DNA of 64,000 nt. It comes from Turritopsis dohrnii. Taxonomy: Eukaryota; Cnidaria; Hydrozoa; Anthoathecata; Oceaniidae. A program made the translations under genes and the position numbers. The notes under the pieces were generated by a model that saw nothing but the letters and a program-made list of their open reading frames with translations, was not told the DNA's origin and did no database searches. Shown here in pieces: positions 21,385 through 32,404 of the stretch. The stretch is from contig BQMF02000047.1 of assembly GCA_027922465.2 (NCBI GenBank), positions 310,001 through 374,000 of the forward strand, written 5' to 3'. Numbering within the stretch: the stretch's first letter is position 1; each line of letters opens with the position of its first letter.

Positions 21385-23130
21385 ATGGCTGATTGGGAAG
21401 TTGTAAGAGTGCATAAAAAAAAGAAGAACTCGAATGCATCTGATAAACAACAATTATTTCATGATAATGTTATTCAAAAGTATTGTGTACGACTTTGCCG
21501 GAAGCCGAAACAAGACCATGACACTGCACTTTGTATGCAAGCTCATAACGAAAATGATTTAAGACGATGTCCATTTTTGGCTGGTTCATCAAATAGTGTC
21601 ATTTATTCTGTAAACCCATGTACAGATTTTCCAGCATGTTCTAAAGGTAAAGCGTGTTCACACGCACATACCAGAAACGAGGTATTGTACCATCCCATGA
21701 TTTATAAAACCAAATTGTGCAAACGCAAACAATGCGATTTTTATTATTGTGCGTTTGCCCATGGTGACTCGGATCGTCGCTCACCAGCTGGATATGAAAT
21801 AGTGCAAAGAGAAAAGAGCATTTCGTTGACGGAATATATTCCATCTGTACATGAGGAAGGTTCTAAAGAAGAAATCATCGAGATAATACGCGACTGGACT
21901 GGATGGCAGACAAGATTTGGAAGTACTGTTTTACTTCCGTGCCCATTAGAAGATGTATATTCAAGAATGTTGTGTAAATACGACGACGTCAGAATGAAAA
22001 TAAGGGAAATCTGTCTAAGTAAAACTTGTACCCCATTCCTTAACACCACCAACCGATCAGCTGAAAGTCCAACTATGCTTTTAATTCAAGGCAGATCTAA
22101 TGATGAAATTTATGAAGCTATGGAATCTATAGAGTCTTACCTGCAAGAATGCCGCCCCAAGTTAGACGATGTTTTCCCGCCACGATTCACCAGGTATCTT
22201 CAAAATGCTCAAGAAGGCGCAAAAAAATTAAAGGATTTTTGTAAAAAGTATAGAGGTATTGATATATCAATTGACCTTCGAACCAGCAAAGTAGTTGTTT
22301 GGGGAGGTATCAAAAAAATCAGGCAAGATATCCTCTACGACCTAAAAATGTTATCGACAAAATTCGCTTTGGATGATGCCAAACTAATAGCTGATGCTAA
22401 ATTGCAAAGTTTAGAATATGAACTAGAAAACACACGAAAGCAACTGCAAGAAGCTTTGCAAAGACAAACGACTTTGGTGGAAAGCTTGAGGTCGTCAGAA
22501 TCAATAATATCGAACATGAATTCGAAATTAAAACTCCCAGAGCATGAAAAACACATAGTCCCGGAAGAATGGGAAACGACTACAGGCTATCACGAGTGTT
22601 TGGTTCCTATGAATTCCGTTGAATGGGATAAAGTTTATTCGTCCTTCGTAGCAACAATTCAAGAAGAAAGCGGAATAAGATATTTGCCACGCGTCCTAAA
22701 AATTCTCAGAATTGAAAACCATGCATTATGGAAACACTACCACCTCATGAAAGAAGAAATACATAACGAAATGAAACTGTGGCATGGTACTGCTTATGAC
22801 AACCTTAATCCAATCTGTAAACAGGGATTCAACCGCTCATATGCTGGCCAGCACGCCACTGCATTTGGTGAAGGAACATATTTTGCAAAGAATTCTGGGT
22901 ATTCATACAGATATGCAAGTCGAGACAGTTCAATAATGGCTTCGCGTTACATGATCCAAGCAACAGTTTTGATTGGTACGTTTTTAAAAGGATACAAAGG
23001 GATGAAAGAACCGAAGCAGAATGATATTCGTTTTAATTCAGCTGTCAATACTATGGACAGACCAACAATTTTCGTAGTTTTTAAAGACTACCAAGCTTAT
23101 CCAGCATACGTCATAAAGTTCACAAGTTAG
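21385..23130 (+). CDS. CCCH zinc-finger PARP-family mono-ADP-ribosyltransferase, intronless
   Basis: 581 residues in one exon, ATG in good context (AAAACAAAATGG). Three CCCH-like fingers at the N-terminus: C34-C38-C50-H54, C79-C85-C91-H95 and C112-C117-C122-H126; the last (YHPMIYKTKLC ... CAFAHGDSDRR) resembles the tandem finger of Unkempt. Residues about 160-330 have a KH-like feel (MLLIQGRSNDEIYEAMESI) but this is uncertain. A likely coiled coil spans 335-385. The PARP catalytic domain is at 390-581: LWHGTA (H467), AFGEGTYFAKN (Y499), and AYPAYVIKF, where V576 stands at the place of the PARP1 glutamate. The H-Y-hydrophobic triad and the ending resemble PARP10/14/15, which add single ADP-ribose units; no WWE or macro domain is seen. 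An antiviral or RNA-linked role is possible from the finger-plus-ART layout (compare ZC3HAV1/PARP12) but is inference. A poly(A) signal is at 23281. Confidence 0.88.
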   Translation: MADWEVVRVHKKKKNSNASDKQQLFHDNVIQKYCVRLCRKPKQDHDTALCMQAHNENDLRRCPFLAGSSNSVIYSVNPCTDFPACSKGKACSHAHTRNEVLYHPMIYKTKLCKRKQCDFYYCAFAHGDSDRRSPAGYEIVQREKSISLTEYIPSVHEEGSKEEIIEIIRDWTGWQTRFGSTVLLPCPLEDVYSRMLCKYDDVRMKIREICLSKTCTPFLNTTNRSAESPTMLLIQGRSNDEIYEAMESIESYLQECRPKLDDVFPPRFTRYLQNAQEGAKKLKDFCKKYRGIDISIDLRTSKVVVWGGIKKIRQDILYDLKMLSTKFALDDAKLIADAKLQSLEYELENTRKQLQEALQRQTTLVESLRSSESIISNMNSKLKLPEHEKHIVPEEWETTTGYHECLVPMNSVEWDKVYSSFVATIQEESGIRYLPRVLKILRIENHALWKHYHLMKEEIHNEMKLWHGTAYDNLNPICKQGFNRSYAGQHATAFGEGTYFAKNSGYSYRYASRDSSIMASRYMIQATVLIGTFLKGYKGMKEPKQNDIRFNSAVNTMDRPTIFVVFKDYQAYPAYVIKFTS

Positions 23131-23184
23131 TCTCAAAAGAAGACAAAGAAGAACTTTTTTGTGATCTCCACGTATGATATAATT

Positions 23185-23236
23185 GGGTTATGGATCTACC
23201 ATTATGAATTGGGTTATGGATCTACCATTATGATTT
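23185..23236. repeat. Short tandem duplication
   Basis: ATTGGGTTATGGATCTACCA followed by TTATGA occurs twice in tandem just after the PARP gene stop codon, in its 3' UTR. Confidence 0.7.
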
Positions 23237-23280
23237 TTCCCCCAATATGGATCCAATTTTTCATGTCATTAAGTCACAAG

Positions 23281-23286
23281 AATAAA
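23281..23286 (+). terminator. Poly(A) signal of the PARP-family gene
   Basis: AATAAA about 150 nt after the stop codon at 23130. Confidence 0.5.
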
Positions 23287-23389
23287 AAAAATCGAGTTTA
23301 ACAGTTTAAGTATTTGATGGAAAACTATTTTTCACAAGTGAGAAACAAATCTATGATAAAAAGACCTGGTACTAATTGAGCAATGCTAA

Positions 23390-23478
23390 AACCAAGGAGA
23401 TAACCGTTAATCTCAATAACCAAGGGGATAACCGTTAATCTCAATAACCAAGGGGATAACCGTTAATCTCAATAAATG
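23390..23478. repeat. 28-bp tandem repeat, three units
   Basis: Units of the form ACCAAGGGGATAACCGTTAA TCTCAATA repeat three times with one base change. Confidence 0.85.
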
Positions 23479-23819
23479 TTTTGTTTTACTGTAGAGAAGG
23501 TTGCTTACCTCATTTAATTTATGTTTATAAGGTATTTTTATTAGTTTATTAGTTTTGTTTTATTTATGTTTTGTTCTCATTTATAAAACAAACAATAAAG
23601 ATTTTATGAAAATTCAAAATCAGCACTCTACAAAATTTTACTTTTCGAAAAAATACGAATTAACTCGATAATTTCAAAATTATAATTTCAAAATGACATC
23701 CCTGTCTTGAATACGAGAAATTGTGTGGAAGACCTCGATAAGTCAACAACTTTAACAATGCTGAAAAGTCTTGATGAGATTGTTTTAAAAGACGCATAAT
23801 TAGTTGCATCAGGCAAACC

Positions 23820-24960
23820 TAATTCAATTTCCGCGCTTTTAAGCGTAGGAAATTGTTTGGTTTACACATTGTAATCTATCTATCTATCTGTGTCACAGTT
23901 TTTTTTTGCCGTTTTCGGAAAGTCCGATCGGATTTCGGATTGTTTGTTTATTCAGAATAGTTAAATGACAGACCCAAAACTCTATGCTAAATGTTACAAA
24001 GGGCCACTTTTAATATTAATTCATAAAAATATTAACATTTTTATACCTTTGAAATTTGACAGTCATTTTGTCAGATTTGACTAAAATTGGACAATTTGGG
24101 CCAAATTTGGACCAAATTTACAAAGTTCTTCTAATTTCATGAAATTTTGCATGGATTACATTTGAAAGGTGCTGATTTCAAATTTGACAGTCATTTTGTC
24201 AGATTTGGCTGAAATTGGACAATTTGGGCCAAATTTGGACCAAATTTCGAAAAATCTTCAATTTTCATGAAAGTTTGTACAAAGCACAGATGAAAGATGT
24301 GGATTTTGAATTTGCCAATCATTTTGTTAGATTTGACCATAATTTGGCAATTCAGTAATGTTGTATTTTTGAGACTAGATATGTATCTTTGTGTCATGTC
24401 CTGAGGTCTTCAAGCCAAGGGCTTCTTGTATACCTTTGAAATACTTTTAGAGATTATTTTAACCGTTGAAAATTATCTAATTCAATCTTTAAACTTTTTA
24501 TTATCAAGTCCGTAAAATACAGAGCACGTGAAACACTTTCCAACCGATTCCGTTTATGTTTTGAGGAAGTTGTTGAAGTAGCTTCGTAGAAGCTTTGAAG
24601 AAGAATTTTGAGACTTCTTTCATGTCTTTATCTATTATTGCAAACAAAATATTATCATGAGAACATTCCTTATAGAGGAGATATTGACGTTTAGCTGACT
24701 GTGGGAAAAATTCTTATAAAGAAAAAAGTAAACAAATGAAATTGTCATAAGGCATGAATTATATACTTCACTTGTTAGTGAATTGATCCATCTGTCCACT
24801 CACTGATACAAACCGAAAGTATAAACATCATGCGCAAGATATTGGTGAACTGTTTTTCTGGCTCCGAAACGTCATAGTGAATTGCAAAGTGGTCAAGATT
24901 AAGTTAAACAAGACGACCGGATGGTCGAAGATTTCGCTTATGTTTTTCTAAGAATAGCGA
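23820..24960. repeat. Interspersed repeat family R, copy 1
   Basis: Shares long near-identical stretches with 47540-50280 (copy 2) and 51020-51830 (copy 3): the TTCCGCGCTTTTAA/GTAGGAAATTGTTTGG start, GCCGTTTTCGGAAAGTCCG, GGGCCAAATTTGGACCAAAT and CATGCGCAAGATATTGGTGA. It contains 2.4 units of a 128-bp tandem repeat (TTTGACAGTCATTTTGTCAG at 24055 and 24183, diverged at 24311). No coding sequence, no visible termini. A further match (AATTAAAGAAGGGAGTAATT) at about 30733 and 51826 suggests that the family continues and that the Ty3 element at 25318 split this copy. Confidence 0.8.
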
Positions 24961-25317
24961 CCTATAAATAACGTCCATTCTAAATACATTTGAGGGTTCA
25001 TTGGGTTGCAGAGCGGAATTTATAATAGACCCGTCTCCATAGTGATACGTGTTTTCGTATTTCCGCATAACCTCCCTGTTGCACTACTGATGCATTTTGT
25101 TAAAAAGATCTGCTAGTGTAAGCAAAGAAATAAAAAAGTTTTATTGTGTAAACCTAACTTTATTAATAAACACATCACAAATTGAAACAAAAGAAATATA
25201 CTTGTATGAGCTGTAACCAAGAATGTTTTTAAAAAATGATTTTATAAGAAAACGTGAGCCAAAAGGGATAAGAAAAAAAGATTCGTTCGAAAATATTTTA
25301 TAAAACGAAAATCTATC

Positions 25318-25477
25318 TGTATAAGATTTAGGATCGGTGGGTCGAACGAACAGCTTAACACGTGAGTTTACGTTTACCAACTGGATCTCTTTCCTGGTTT
25401 AACATACTATATTAAATACATAATAAATATGGTAGCTTTATCAGCGTAATAATATATATAAGTATATAAGTATTACA
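25318..25477 (-). repeat. 3' LTR
   Basis: TGTATAAGATTTAGG ... ATTACA in plus orientation, near-identical to the repeat at 30114-30276. Preceded on the plus strand by the duplicated CTATC. Confidence 0.9.
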
Positions 25478-28400
25478 CATCTCCTTTCCTTTTTTTTTTT
25501 TTTTTTGTTGGTGTGCGTGTGGGTGCTCGAGCGTGACCGATGTCATAATGTAGTCCTTAAACCGCAACGAGGGCTGTTGATGGCGGGATGGCCTGGTACT
25601 GCTTTCCTCGACTTGATGCTCGGCTGGCGGTGGTGCCTCTGGTGGTTCGTGAGCAGGAGTAGGGGTTGGTTCCGCTATAGGCGGTTCTCCCACAGGTCCA
25701 TGCGATGGTTCAGCGGTCGTGGTCACTTCTGCCCGACTGATCGCATCCCTGATGAGCGGAGGAGGTGATGGTGATTCGATATCTGATAGGTTTCGGGAGG
25801 TGGCGGGTATCTTGCGGAGGAATTCTGCTGGAGAAACGCCCATATCCGGTGGCGGGGTGTTGCGGTGCAGAAGAAGGGCCTTGGCAACGGCGTCAGTGTC
25901 CAATGAGCCTGATGGAGTGATGTTAGTTGTCAGTATGCGTTTCATGCACTTCACTGCACTTTCAGCACGACCATTGCTCTATAGATAATACGCAGAGGAG
26001 TAACGGTGGCGAATTCCCCATTTGTGGAGAAAATTGGCGAAATCGTGAGATGCGTAGGGTGGTCCTTCGTCGCTGGATAGCTCTTCCGGGACGCCGAATG
26101 TCATGAAGCAATGGCGTATGACGTTGCATACGGTCTGGGAGTTGGGATGGTTGGTGACTGATACCTCCGTCCAACCGGAGAACCGGTCGGCGTATATCAT
26201 GTACGTCTTCCCGGACATATGAAATAAGTCGGAAACGACCTGTTGGAATGGGTAATCTGGGAGCGGGGATCTTGTGAGTGGCTCCTTGCGCTGCGTGGGC
26301 GCGATTTCATTGCAACGACGGCAATTATCCCGTATCTGTTGTATCTGTCTTGACATACCCGGCCAAAAGAAACGTTGTCGAGCGTTCATTTTCATGGTGG
26401 TAACACCCTGGTGACCAATATGTAAGTCCTGGAGAAGGGACTGTTGCATATCATGGGGGATAAGTGGTTTTCCTGCCAAATAGATAACGTTCTTCACAAC
26501 ATACAGATCATCCCGCGTAGGCCAAAATTCCTGTATTTCTGGGGCAACCTTGTCACGAGCGGATGGAAAGCCGTTAGAAATGGTCTCCAACAGTCTTCTG
26601 TATTGCCTATCGTTCGCAGAGTGTTCCCATATCCTTATAACGTGGGGGTTCGGCTTGGATTCGACGTGCGTGTTTTCCATGGCTTCAACGACGGGATGTT
26701 CGATGTTAGCTAAGACGGGATCGGTGTTCTTCCAGGATGGTGGTGGTGTGGGGATCCTGGAGGCGGCATCAGGACCGCAGTCTTTCTTCCCTGGTATTGC
26801 TACTACGGTGAATTGGCAGGGTAGAGCGCGTTCACGAATCTTCAGGATTCGCGGGTTGCTGATTTTATGGAGGTCACGACTGTTAAATATTGGGACCAAC
26901 GGCTTGTGATCGAAGCTACGACAAGGTGGCGACACCCTAGGACGAACATGCGGCAGCTCTCGAGTCCGAAGAGAAGTGCAAGGGCTTCGCCTTCAATGGG
27001 GGCGTAACGACTTTCGGCCTCTGTCGTGAACCGTGAACCAGCATACGTGACTTGCCAGTGGCCTTCTCCGCATAGCGGGTCGTTGTTCCCGGGACAACTG
27101 CAGTGTTTCTGTGAAAGGAGGCCGGTTTGACTCCAATCGGTCGCAAGGCAGGTCGGCCTATTTACTTCGAAGGTGGTAACGTCGTGCGCGATCGATGCGA
27201 TGATCGCCTTTTTAGACGCCTGGAATACCGCTTCCAGTGCGTCATCCCAGTAGAACGACTTACTTTTCACCAGCAGCTCGCGAAATGGAGTCATTACCGG
27301 AGCCTGGGCAAATGCGTACGACACCTGGTTCACCAACCCGAACCAGGATCGTATTCCCGTGATGTTTGTCGGTGATGGAAAGTCCTCAATGGATTGAAGT
27401 AGCTGTCTCAGCGATCGGTATCCGGTGGGTATCAACTCGAACCCTGCGAACTCGACGGTGTCTTTAGCGAATTTAAATTTCTTAGGGTTGAAGACGATCC
27501 CGTTATCGGCGCATAGGTGGATGTAGGACAGTGTGTGTCAGAAGGACGACGCAATATCGTCGTCCCATAACAGCGAGTCGTCTATGCACCGAGTGACAGG
27601 ATGGAATCCGGATGTAATGTCGCCGAAGCGCTTTGTGTAGCCATCACCGGACGCGTGGAATCCTTGAGAGGCTCGGAGATATCGATAACGTCCCCATTCT
27701 GTAATGAACGTGGTGGCATCGCGAGCCGTTAGAGACAAGGGTACACTGTGGTACCCGTTCCACGCGTCCAGTACAGACTTCTTCTTGTTTGGAGGGACAA
27801 CGCTGACAGTGTTAAACGGCGATGGGGTATGGTGAGTCTCCCGTCAGGTAACTTTATTAAGGTTTTGGAAGTCTATAGTTCTGCGGGGGCTTCCGTCGTT
27901 CTTCGTAGTGACGACCATACGTGCGCACCACTCCGTTGGGGTGCCTTGGGGTATCGGTTCTATAATACCTAGTGCGACGTCCGCATCGAGCTTCTTCTTA
28001 ACTTCCTCCTTCCAGTGGTGTAGGACTGGTATTGGTTTATGTGCCGCATACGGTACGAAATGATATGTTGAGGGGTGTACCGGTCATTACTTGGAGTTTT
28101 TGATGCGGACAGGTGTTGAAGGCACTTGCAGCATAACGTGCTTTTATCCAGTCCTCAAGTTGTTCTCTGTAGTCGGTTGTAGCTGGGAATGGGAGTCTCT
28201 CCGGTAATTCTGGCAAGGGCAAACATACTGGTCAGCCACATGATGCAATCCCTTCATTGGAGAGACCATTGAAGCCATTGGAGGTAGTGTTAATGGTGTC
28301 GGCGGTGTTGGCACTGATATCCGATGCCGGTAACGTGGTGGTAGGGAAGTGCTTGTCAACGATATTCATGTTCTTTAGGGCTGTCTGGGATAAGTAGACG

Positions 28401-28733
28401 CCTTCGACGTTCTGACAAACGTAAAGGATCTCTTGCGTTTCTCCAGAGTAGCCCTTGATGTTGACTATAAGCGCTCCTTGGATGGTCAAGGCTTTGCGGT
28501 CTACCCCTCGAAGATGGGTTTTCGTGGGAAGTAGCCAATGTCGTAGATCCGGTTGCTTTGCGAATATCTCTGTTCCAACGGTACACGGCTGTGCTCCAGT
28601 GTCAGCTACGGACATCACGGTTATGAGAGGCGGTGGCTGAGTGGGTAAATTGGATGTGGGGGCGGAGTTTTTGGTAGGCTTCCTTGCTGACGGAGATGTT
28701 GGCTGCGAGGGTTGGTGGCGGTTCCGGTGTGCC
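25412..28733 (-). pseudogene. Retrotransposon pol (protease, RT, RNase H, integrase), frameshifted
   Basis: Read on the minus strand in several frames. Protease at 28618-28232 with ADTGA active site. RT fragments between about 28220 and 27440; the usual Y/F-x-DD box is read as CIDD (RCIDDSLLWDDD, about 27590). RNase H at 27435-26842 (ATDWSQTG, EAESRYAPIEGEALA). Integrase at 26935-25979: HHCC finger (LHIGHQG ... CRRCNE) and the first two catalytic Asp (VVSDLF; SSDEGPPY). A TAG at 25979-25981 falls just before the catalytic-Glu region, and the frame then continues through 25412 (MGVSPAEF). At least two frameshifts occur in RT and one between gag and protease. Unable to make a complete polyprotein as it stands. 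Confidence 0.85.
25478..25502 (-). promoter_or_regulatory. Polypurine tract
   Basis: On the minus strand a run of A followed by AAAGGAAAGGAGATG directly adjoins the 3' LTR, the expected place for plus-strand priming. Confidence 0.7.
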
Positions 28734-29758
28734 TAGTCATAACGGTTTGATATCGATGGTTGATAGTTCTGCAAGTTCCTGGTCCTCCTGGATGGCAGCC
28801 TGGCTGACATGGCTCCTGCAGACGGTCGCAAAATGGTTGGCTTTCTTGCATTTGTCTTCCCCCAAGCCGGACACGAAGCCCTGCCTTTAGGATGGGGTGA
28901 GTGGCTGCATCCTGGGCAGCGATTAGTTCTTGGGTTGGGTCGCGTGTGGATCAGTCTGGACGGAGATTTCCTGGACGGGACTTGTGTGATGGGTGCAACT
29001 TCGCTGGGGCTAAGAGGTGTGAAGGGCGAGCGGAGGTGGGTAGTGGCACACTCAGTTGACTCAAGGACAAGGAGGCGGTTCATCACTTGTTCTAACGTCT
29101 TCAGGATCTGCATCTCTGAACTTATCTTGCTCTGGTGCGACGGGTTGCGCGTGCCTGCGATTAACTGTGACTTCACCATGTCGGCAGAGTATGACGCATG
29201 GCAACCTGGCTGGTTGCAGGAGCCCGTGGTGGAAAAGGCACAGAGCATGGCTTGGGCTTTAAGCCTTGAGACAAAATTCGTAATGCTCCCACCGTCCGAT
29301 TGTTTGAGGGTAAAGAATTGTTGTCTATAGACCTCGGGGTGAACGGCTCTCACGGCTACCGCTTTGATGTGTTCCATGAGTTCCTGCTCGGTTGCGTGAT
29401 TCAACACCTCAGGGCCAACAAAGTTGAATAGCATTTCGTTGACCCTAGCTGAACACGACGACCTGAGTTCATTGCGGATTTCAGTTGCGCTGAAGAGCGA
29501 AGCCATCTGTTTGTAGTGGTGCCAAGCATCCTGGAAAATGACCCATTGGTTGTCTGTGCAGTCAGTGTCGATGAGTGGGCGTTCCAGTTTTGCACGAGAT
29601 GGACGAGTGGTGAGGGGGTGGGTGGGCTCGTCGGTGATGGGTGGTACAAGTCTGGTGATTAGGGCGGCCATTTGTTGTTGCATATGTAGCATGAGGGTGA
29701 TGGTGGGCGATTCCTCTTGCGCGGGCTGGGGTCCTTCCCCGCTTTTGGTGTGGGACAT
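28733..29758 (-). pseudogene. Retrotransposon gag
   Basis: The open frame runs from 29851; the ATG at 29758 is the more natural start. The capsid-like part (FQDAWHHYKQMASL, ELRSSCSARVNEMLFNFVG, FTLKQSDGGSITNFVSRLK) is followed by zinc-knuckle residues CPGCSHSPHPKGRASC. The second knuckle (KCKKANHF then C) is present but in another frame after about 28865, so a small indel has cut the end of gag. Distinctly GC-rich compared with the flanking DNA. Confidence 0.8.
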
Positions 29759-30096
29759 AATGGCGTTGTGACCAAGGAAACACGAAAGGATGGCAATTTG
29801 GCAAGGAAGGTGACCGGGCAGCAGTGAACACTCTTGGGATAGTGTTTGCACCGAATGTGCTGGTGTTTGTACTGAATGTGATAATGCTTGTGTTGAATGT
29901 GATGTTACAAGCTACAATCAATTATAGTCTTACTGCTCTTAAACTGAGTGTGAGCGATGAGCAGCGTGTGAATGAAGTTGCAAGATATTAGTTACAGCAT
30001 GGTTACAGGATATTATGTCTGATTTGTGATAGATTACCTCAGAGAAGTAATAGTGATTTGTAAATCGATCACTTACAGTTACACTTGGAGCAAATA

Positions 30097-30113
30097 CCCC
30101 ACTTCTGGTACCA
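30097..30113 (-). promoter_or_regulatory. Primer-binding site, probably tRNA-Leu
   Basis: TGGTACCAGAAGTGGGG starts directly after the 5' LTR on the minus strand. From memory this complements the 3' end of animal tRNA-Leu(UAA), whose acceptor stem and T-arm end in CCCCACTTCTGGTACCA; to be confirmed against the host tRNAs. Confidence 0.6.
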
Positions 30114-30276
30114 TGTATAAGATTTAGGATCGGTGGGTCGAACGAACAGCTTAACACGTGAGTTTACGTTTACCAGACTGGATCTCTTTCCTGGTTTAAC
30201 ATACTATATTAAATACATAATAAATATGGTAGCTTTATCAGCGTAATAATATATATAAGTATATAAGTATTATACA
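30114..30276 (-). repeat. 5' LTR
   Basis: 163 bp, TGTATAAG ... TTATACA in plus orientation, followed by the duplicated CTATC. Contains TATATATA-type sequence near the outer end that could serve as a promoter. Confidence 0.9.
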
Positions 30277-30281
30277 CTATC

Positions 30282-31725
30282 CAAAATACTCAAACAAAAT
30301 AAACAAATCAAATAACAAACGAATAGTTTGTTTGTAATAGACGGTTTGAAGCTAGAGTTAAAAGTTAAAACTGCTTGTAAAGCTTCTTCTTCACTGCAGT
30401 TGATCTTCGAAGGATATCAACATCAAAAGCGTCACTAAAGTTTACTTAATTTAAATTTCACAGTGGTACTTCGAATCAAAAAAGTAATTGAAACCCTTCC
30501 TTTTGTTTTCCCTTTAGGGAAAGATCCTTTTTTGTGACTATGTGGTAAATACACTTTATAGCTCACGAAATGTACGAAAACATATCATGGTCATGAGAGC
30601 AAGGATAAAAAGGAATAGAAATAATAGAATTTTAAGTTAGTAAGTGTGATAATAAAAAACCTTCGCCGTACATAAATTAGATAGATAGAACGCCGCCGAA
30701 ACCAATATCTTTCGCTTAGCGAAATCTAATAAATTAAAGAAGGGAGTAATTTGATGAATTCCAGACTGTATCAAATTATTAGTCAGTGTACAAGTCTTCA
30801 ATCCATACAGCTTCTTTTTTCAAGTGATTTTGGTTCATTTCTATCAAATATCATTTTATTCTCCATGTGAACAAGTCATATTTTGGAAATTGTGGTAGAA
30901 CTGTTCTCACATAAGCAGCAAGAAAAGAATGGATAGTCATTCAGATATTTTGAAAATTAGGCTAAAGCAATTTCCTCTAGACCTGATGCGGAAATTGTTC
31001 AAGCCATGAGGCTTCTAGTTATCATTAACTTGAGATTTTCGATATCGATTGTTTTGACTTCGGGTTACTAACTCGAAATTACTTATTCAAATAAATTAAG
31101 TCGAGTTACTAACTCGAGAATCTTATTGCTTTAAAAGATTTGAGGTTACTAAAGTATTAAATTATATATTTTTAGATTTTTAAATTTTTTAAGTCGTAAA
31201 TCCTACGCACACTATAGAGGATTGATCTTAGCCAAGTGCTTCCGTTTGCCTGCTTCAGTAAAGCAGCACCAAAGTCGAACAAGAGGAGTCCCTTTTATGC
31301 GATTGGAATGCATAAGAACTTTTAGCGAGACCTTTGCCAAACTGTTCAAGTTTGTTGCGAGATGCGAGAATTTGGATTAATTACACATCACTTAAAATTG
31401 GTAGAAACGTGCAAGAAATTTTTTGATAAAACTATTTGACTATTTGAACTACATGCTTGAAAATTTCATCTCGGTTTGTTGAAGCCGTGGTGGAAAAGGT
31501 GCTTGTTAGAATGTAGACGACTCGGTACATCCATCCGATCAGTCGGAAAATATGACGAACGGGGATATAGCCAACTTATTTTAGCGCCGGCGGGAAAATT
31601 TGTCTTGGCGTCCGTATAAGTCACATGTATTTATGATTTTAATAAACTTCACGCGAAAATGGATCGTCATATTCCTCCTGATCTATCATTGTCAGACAAA
31701 AACATTTCGGAAACGTTCTGCTGCT
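30282..31725. other. AT-rich gap after the retrotransposon
   Basis: No gene seen. About 30720-30800 resembles 51820-51890 (repeat family R, continued). Confidence 0.4.
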
Positions 31726-31836
31726 GAATTCACAACCTCGTACCCAGGGTTTCTTGCCTTTTCGATATACGGGCGGCGGCGAAAAGTACGTATATCGAAA
31801 AGGCAAGAAACCCTGGGTGCGAGGTTGGCTGAATTC
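31726..31836. repeat. Long near-perfect inverted repeat (hairpin)
   Basis: Arms 31726-31771 and 31789-31836, about 46 bp each with few mismatches (CCCAGGGTTTCTTGCCTTTT on one side, AAAAGGCAAGAAACCCTGGG on the other), around a GC-rich loop GGGCGGCGGCGAAAAGTA. Not attributable to any known element here; could be a small palindromic MITE. Confidence 0.8.
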
Positions 31837-32325
31837 ACAGACTGGAACAGAGAATTTTATTTACATGGAAAATCACCTTGTAAATGTTCATATTTTCAAA
31901 ATTTGCATTGATAAATTTGGATACAAAAGGATGATTTTTAATGTTTTTAACTTCATTCGTAGAAGCTTGAATTATGTGAATATTAAATTCGAATATGAAA
32001 ATTATTGATCATTGATCTGTAAACATATAATTTCTTTTGTCGGTGAATTACATGGTGAATTTTAAAGGGATTCCTCCGTTCAAAATGACATTTAAAAGGG
32101 GAACTAAACTCAACAAATCAAAATTAATTTTTTTTGTTTCATGATAAAAGTCAGTTTTTGAATTTCCAAAAAATCATTTTGTATGTATAGTGGCCAACAC
32201 CTAGTTATCATAACTTTGTTTATTATATTATTATCAATCTGTTTATTACGATAACGAATTTTTGTAAAGTTTTTGTTTGAATTTTGGTGAAAACATTCTT
32301 GTAGATGTATACTGCAAACTCATAG

Positions 32326-32369
32326 ACCATGTAAAGACCATGTAAAGACCATGTAAAGACCATGTAAAG
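32326..32369. repeat. 11-bp tandem repeat, four units
   Basis: ACCATGTAAAG repeated four times without change, some 35 bp before the small open frame at 32405. Confidence 0.9.
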
Positions 32370-32404
32370 AGTATACTGATCTAGTTGTGAATACATTACA
32401 AATC

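Larger units (their letters stand above)
25318..30276 (-). mobile_element. Complete but disabled Ty3/gypsy-like LTR retrotransposon
   Basis: 4.96 kb on the minus strand: LTRs at 30114-30276 (5') and 25318-25477 (3'), flanked by a perfect 5-bp target duplication CTATC (25313-25317; 30277-30281). Primer-binding site, gag, protease, RT, RNase H, integrase and polypurine tract come in Ty3 order. GC content is visibly much higher than the AT-rich flanks. The LTRs differ by a few small changes only (a one-base gap near 25379 and near the edge), so the insertion is young; yet gag-pol has several frameshifts and a stop. It may have been mobilised in trans, or the assembly may carry errors. Confidence 0.92.

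Noticed and set aside
28809..29330. Plus-strand 173-codon frame
   Set aside because: Antisense to the retrotransposon gag; high GC makes long chance frames likely.
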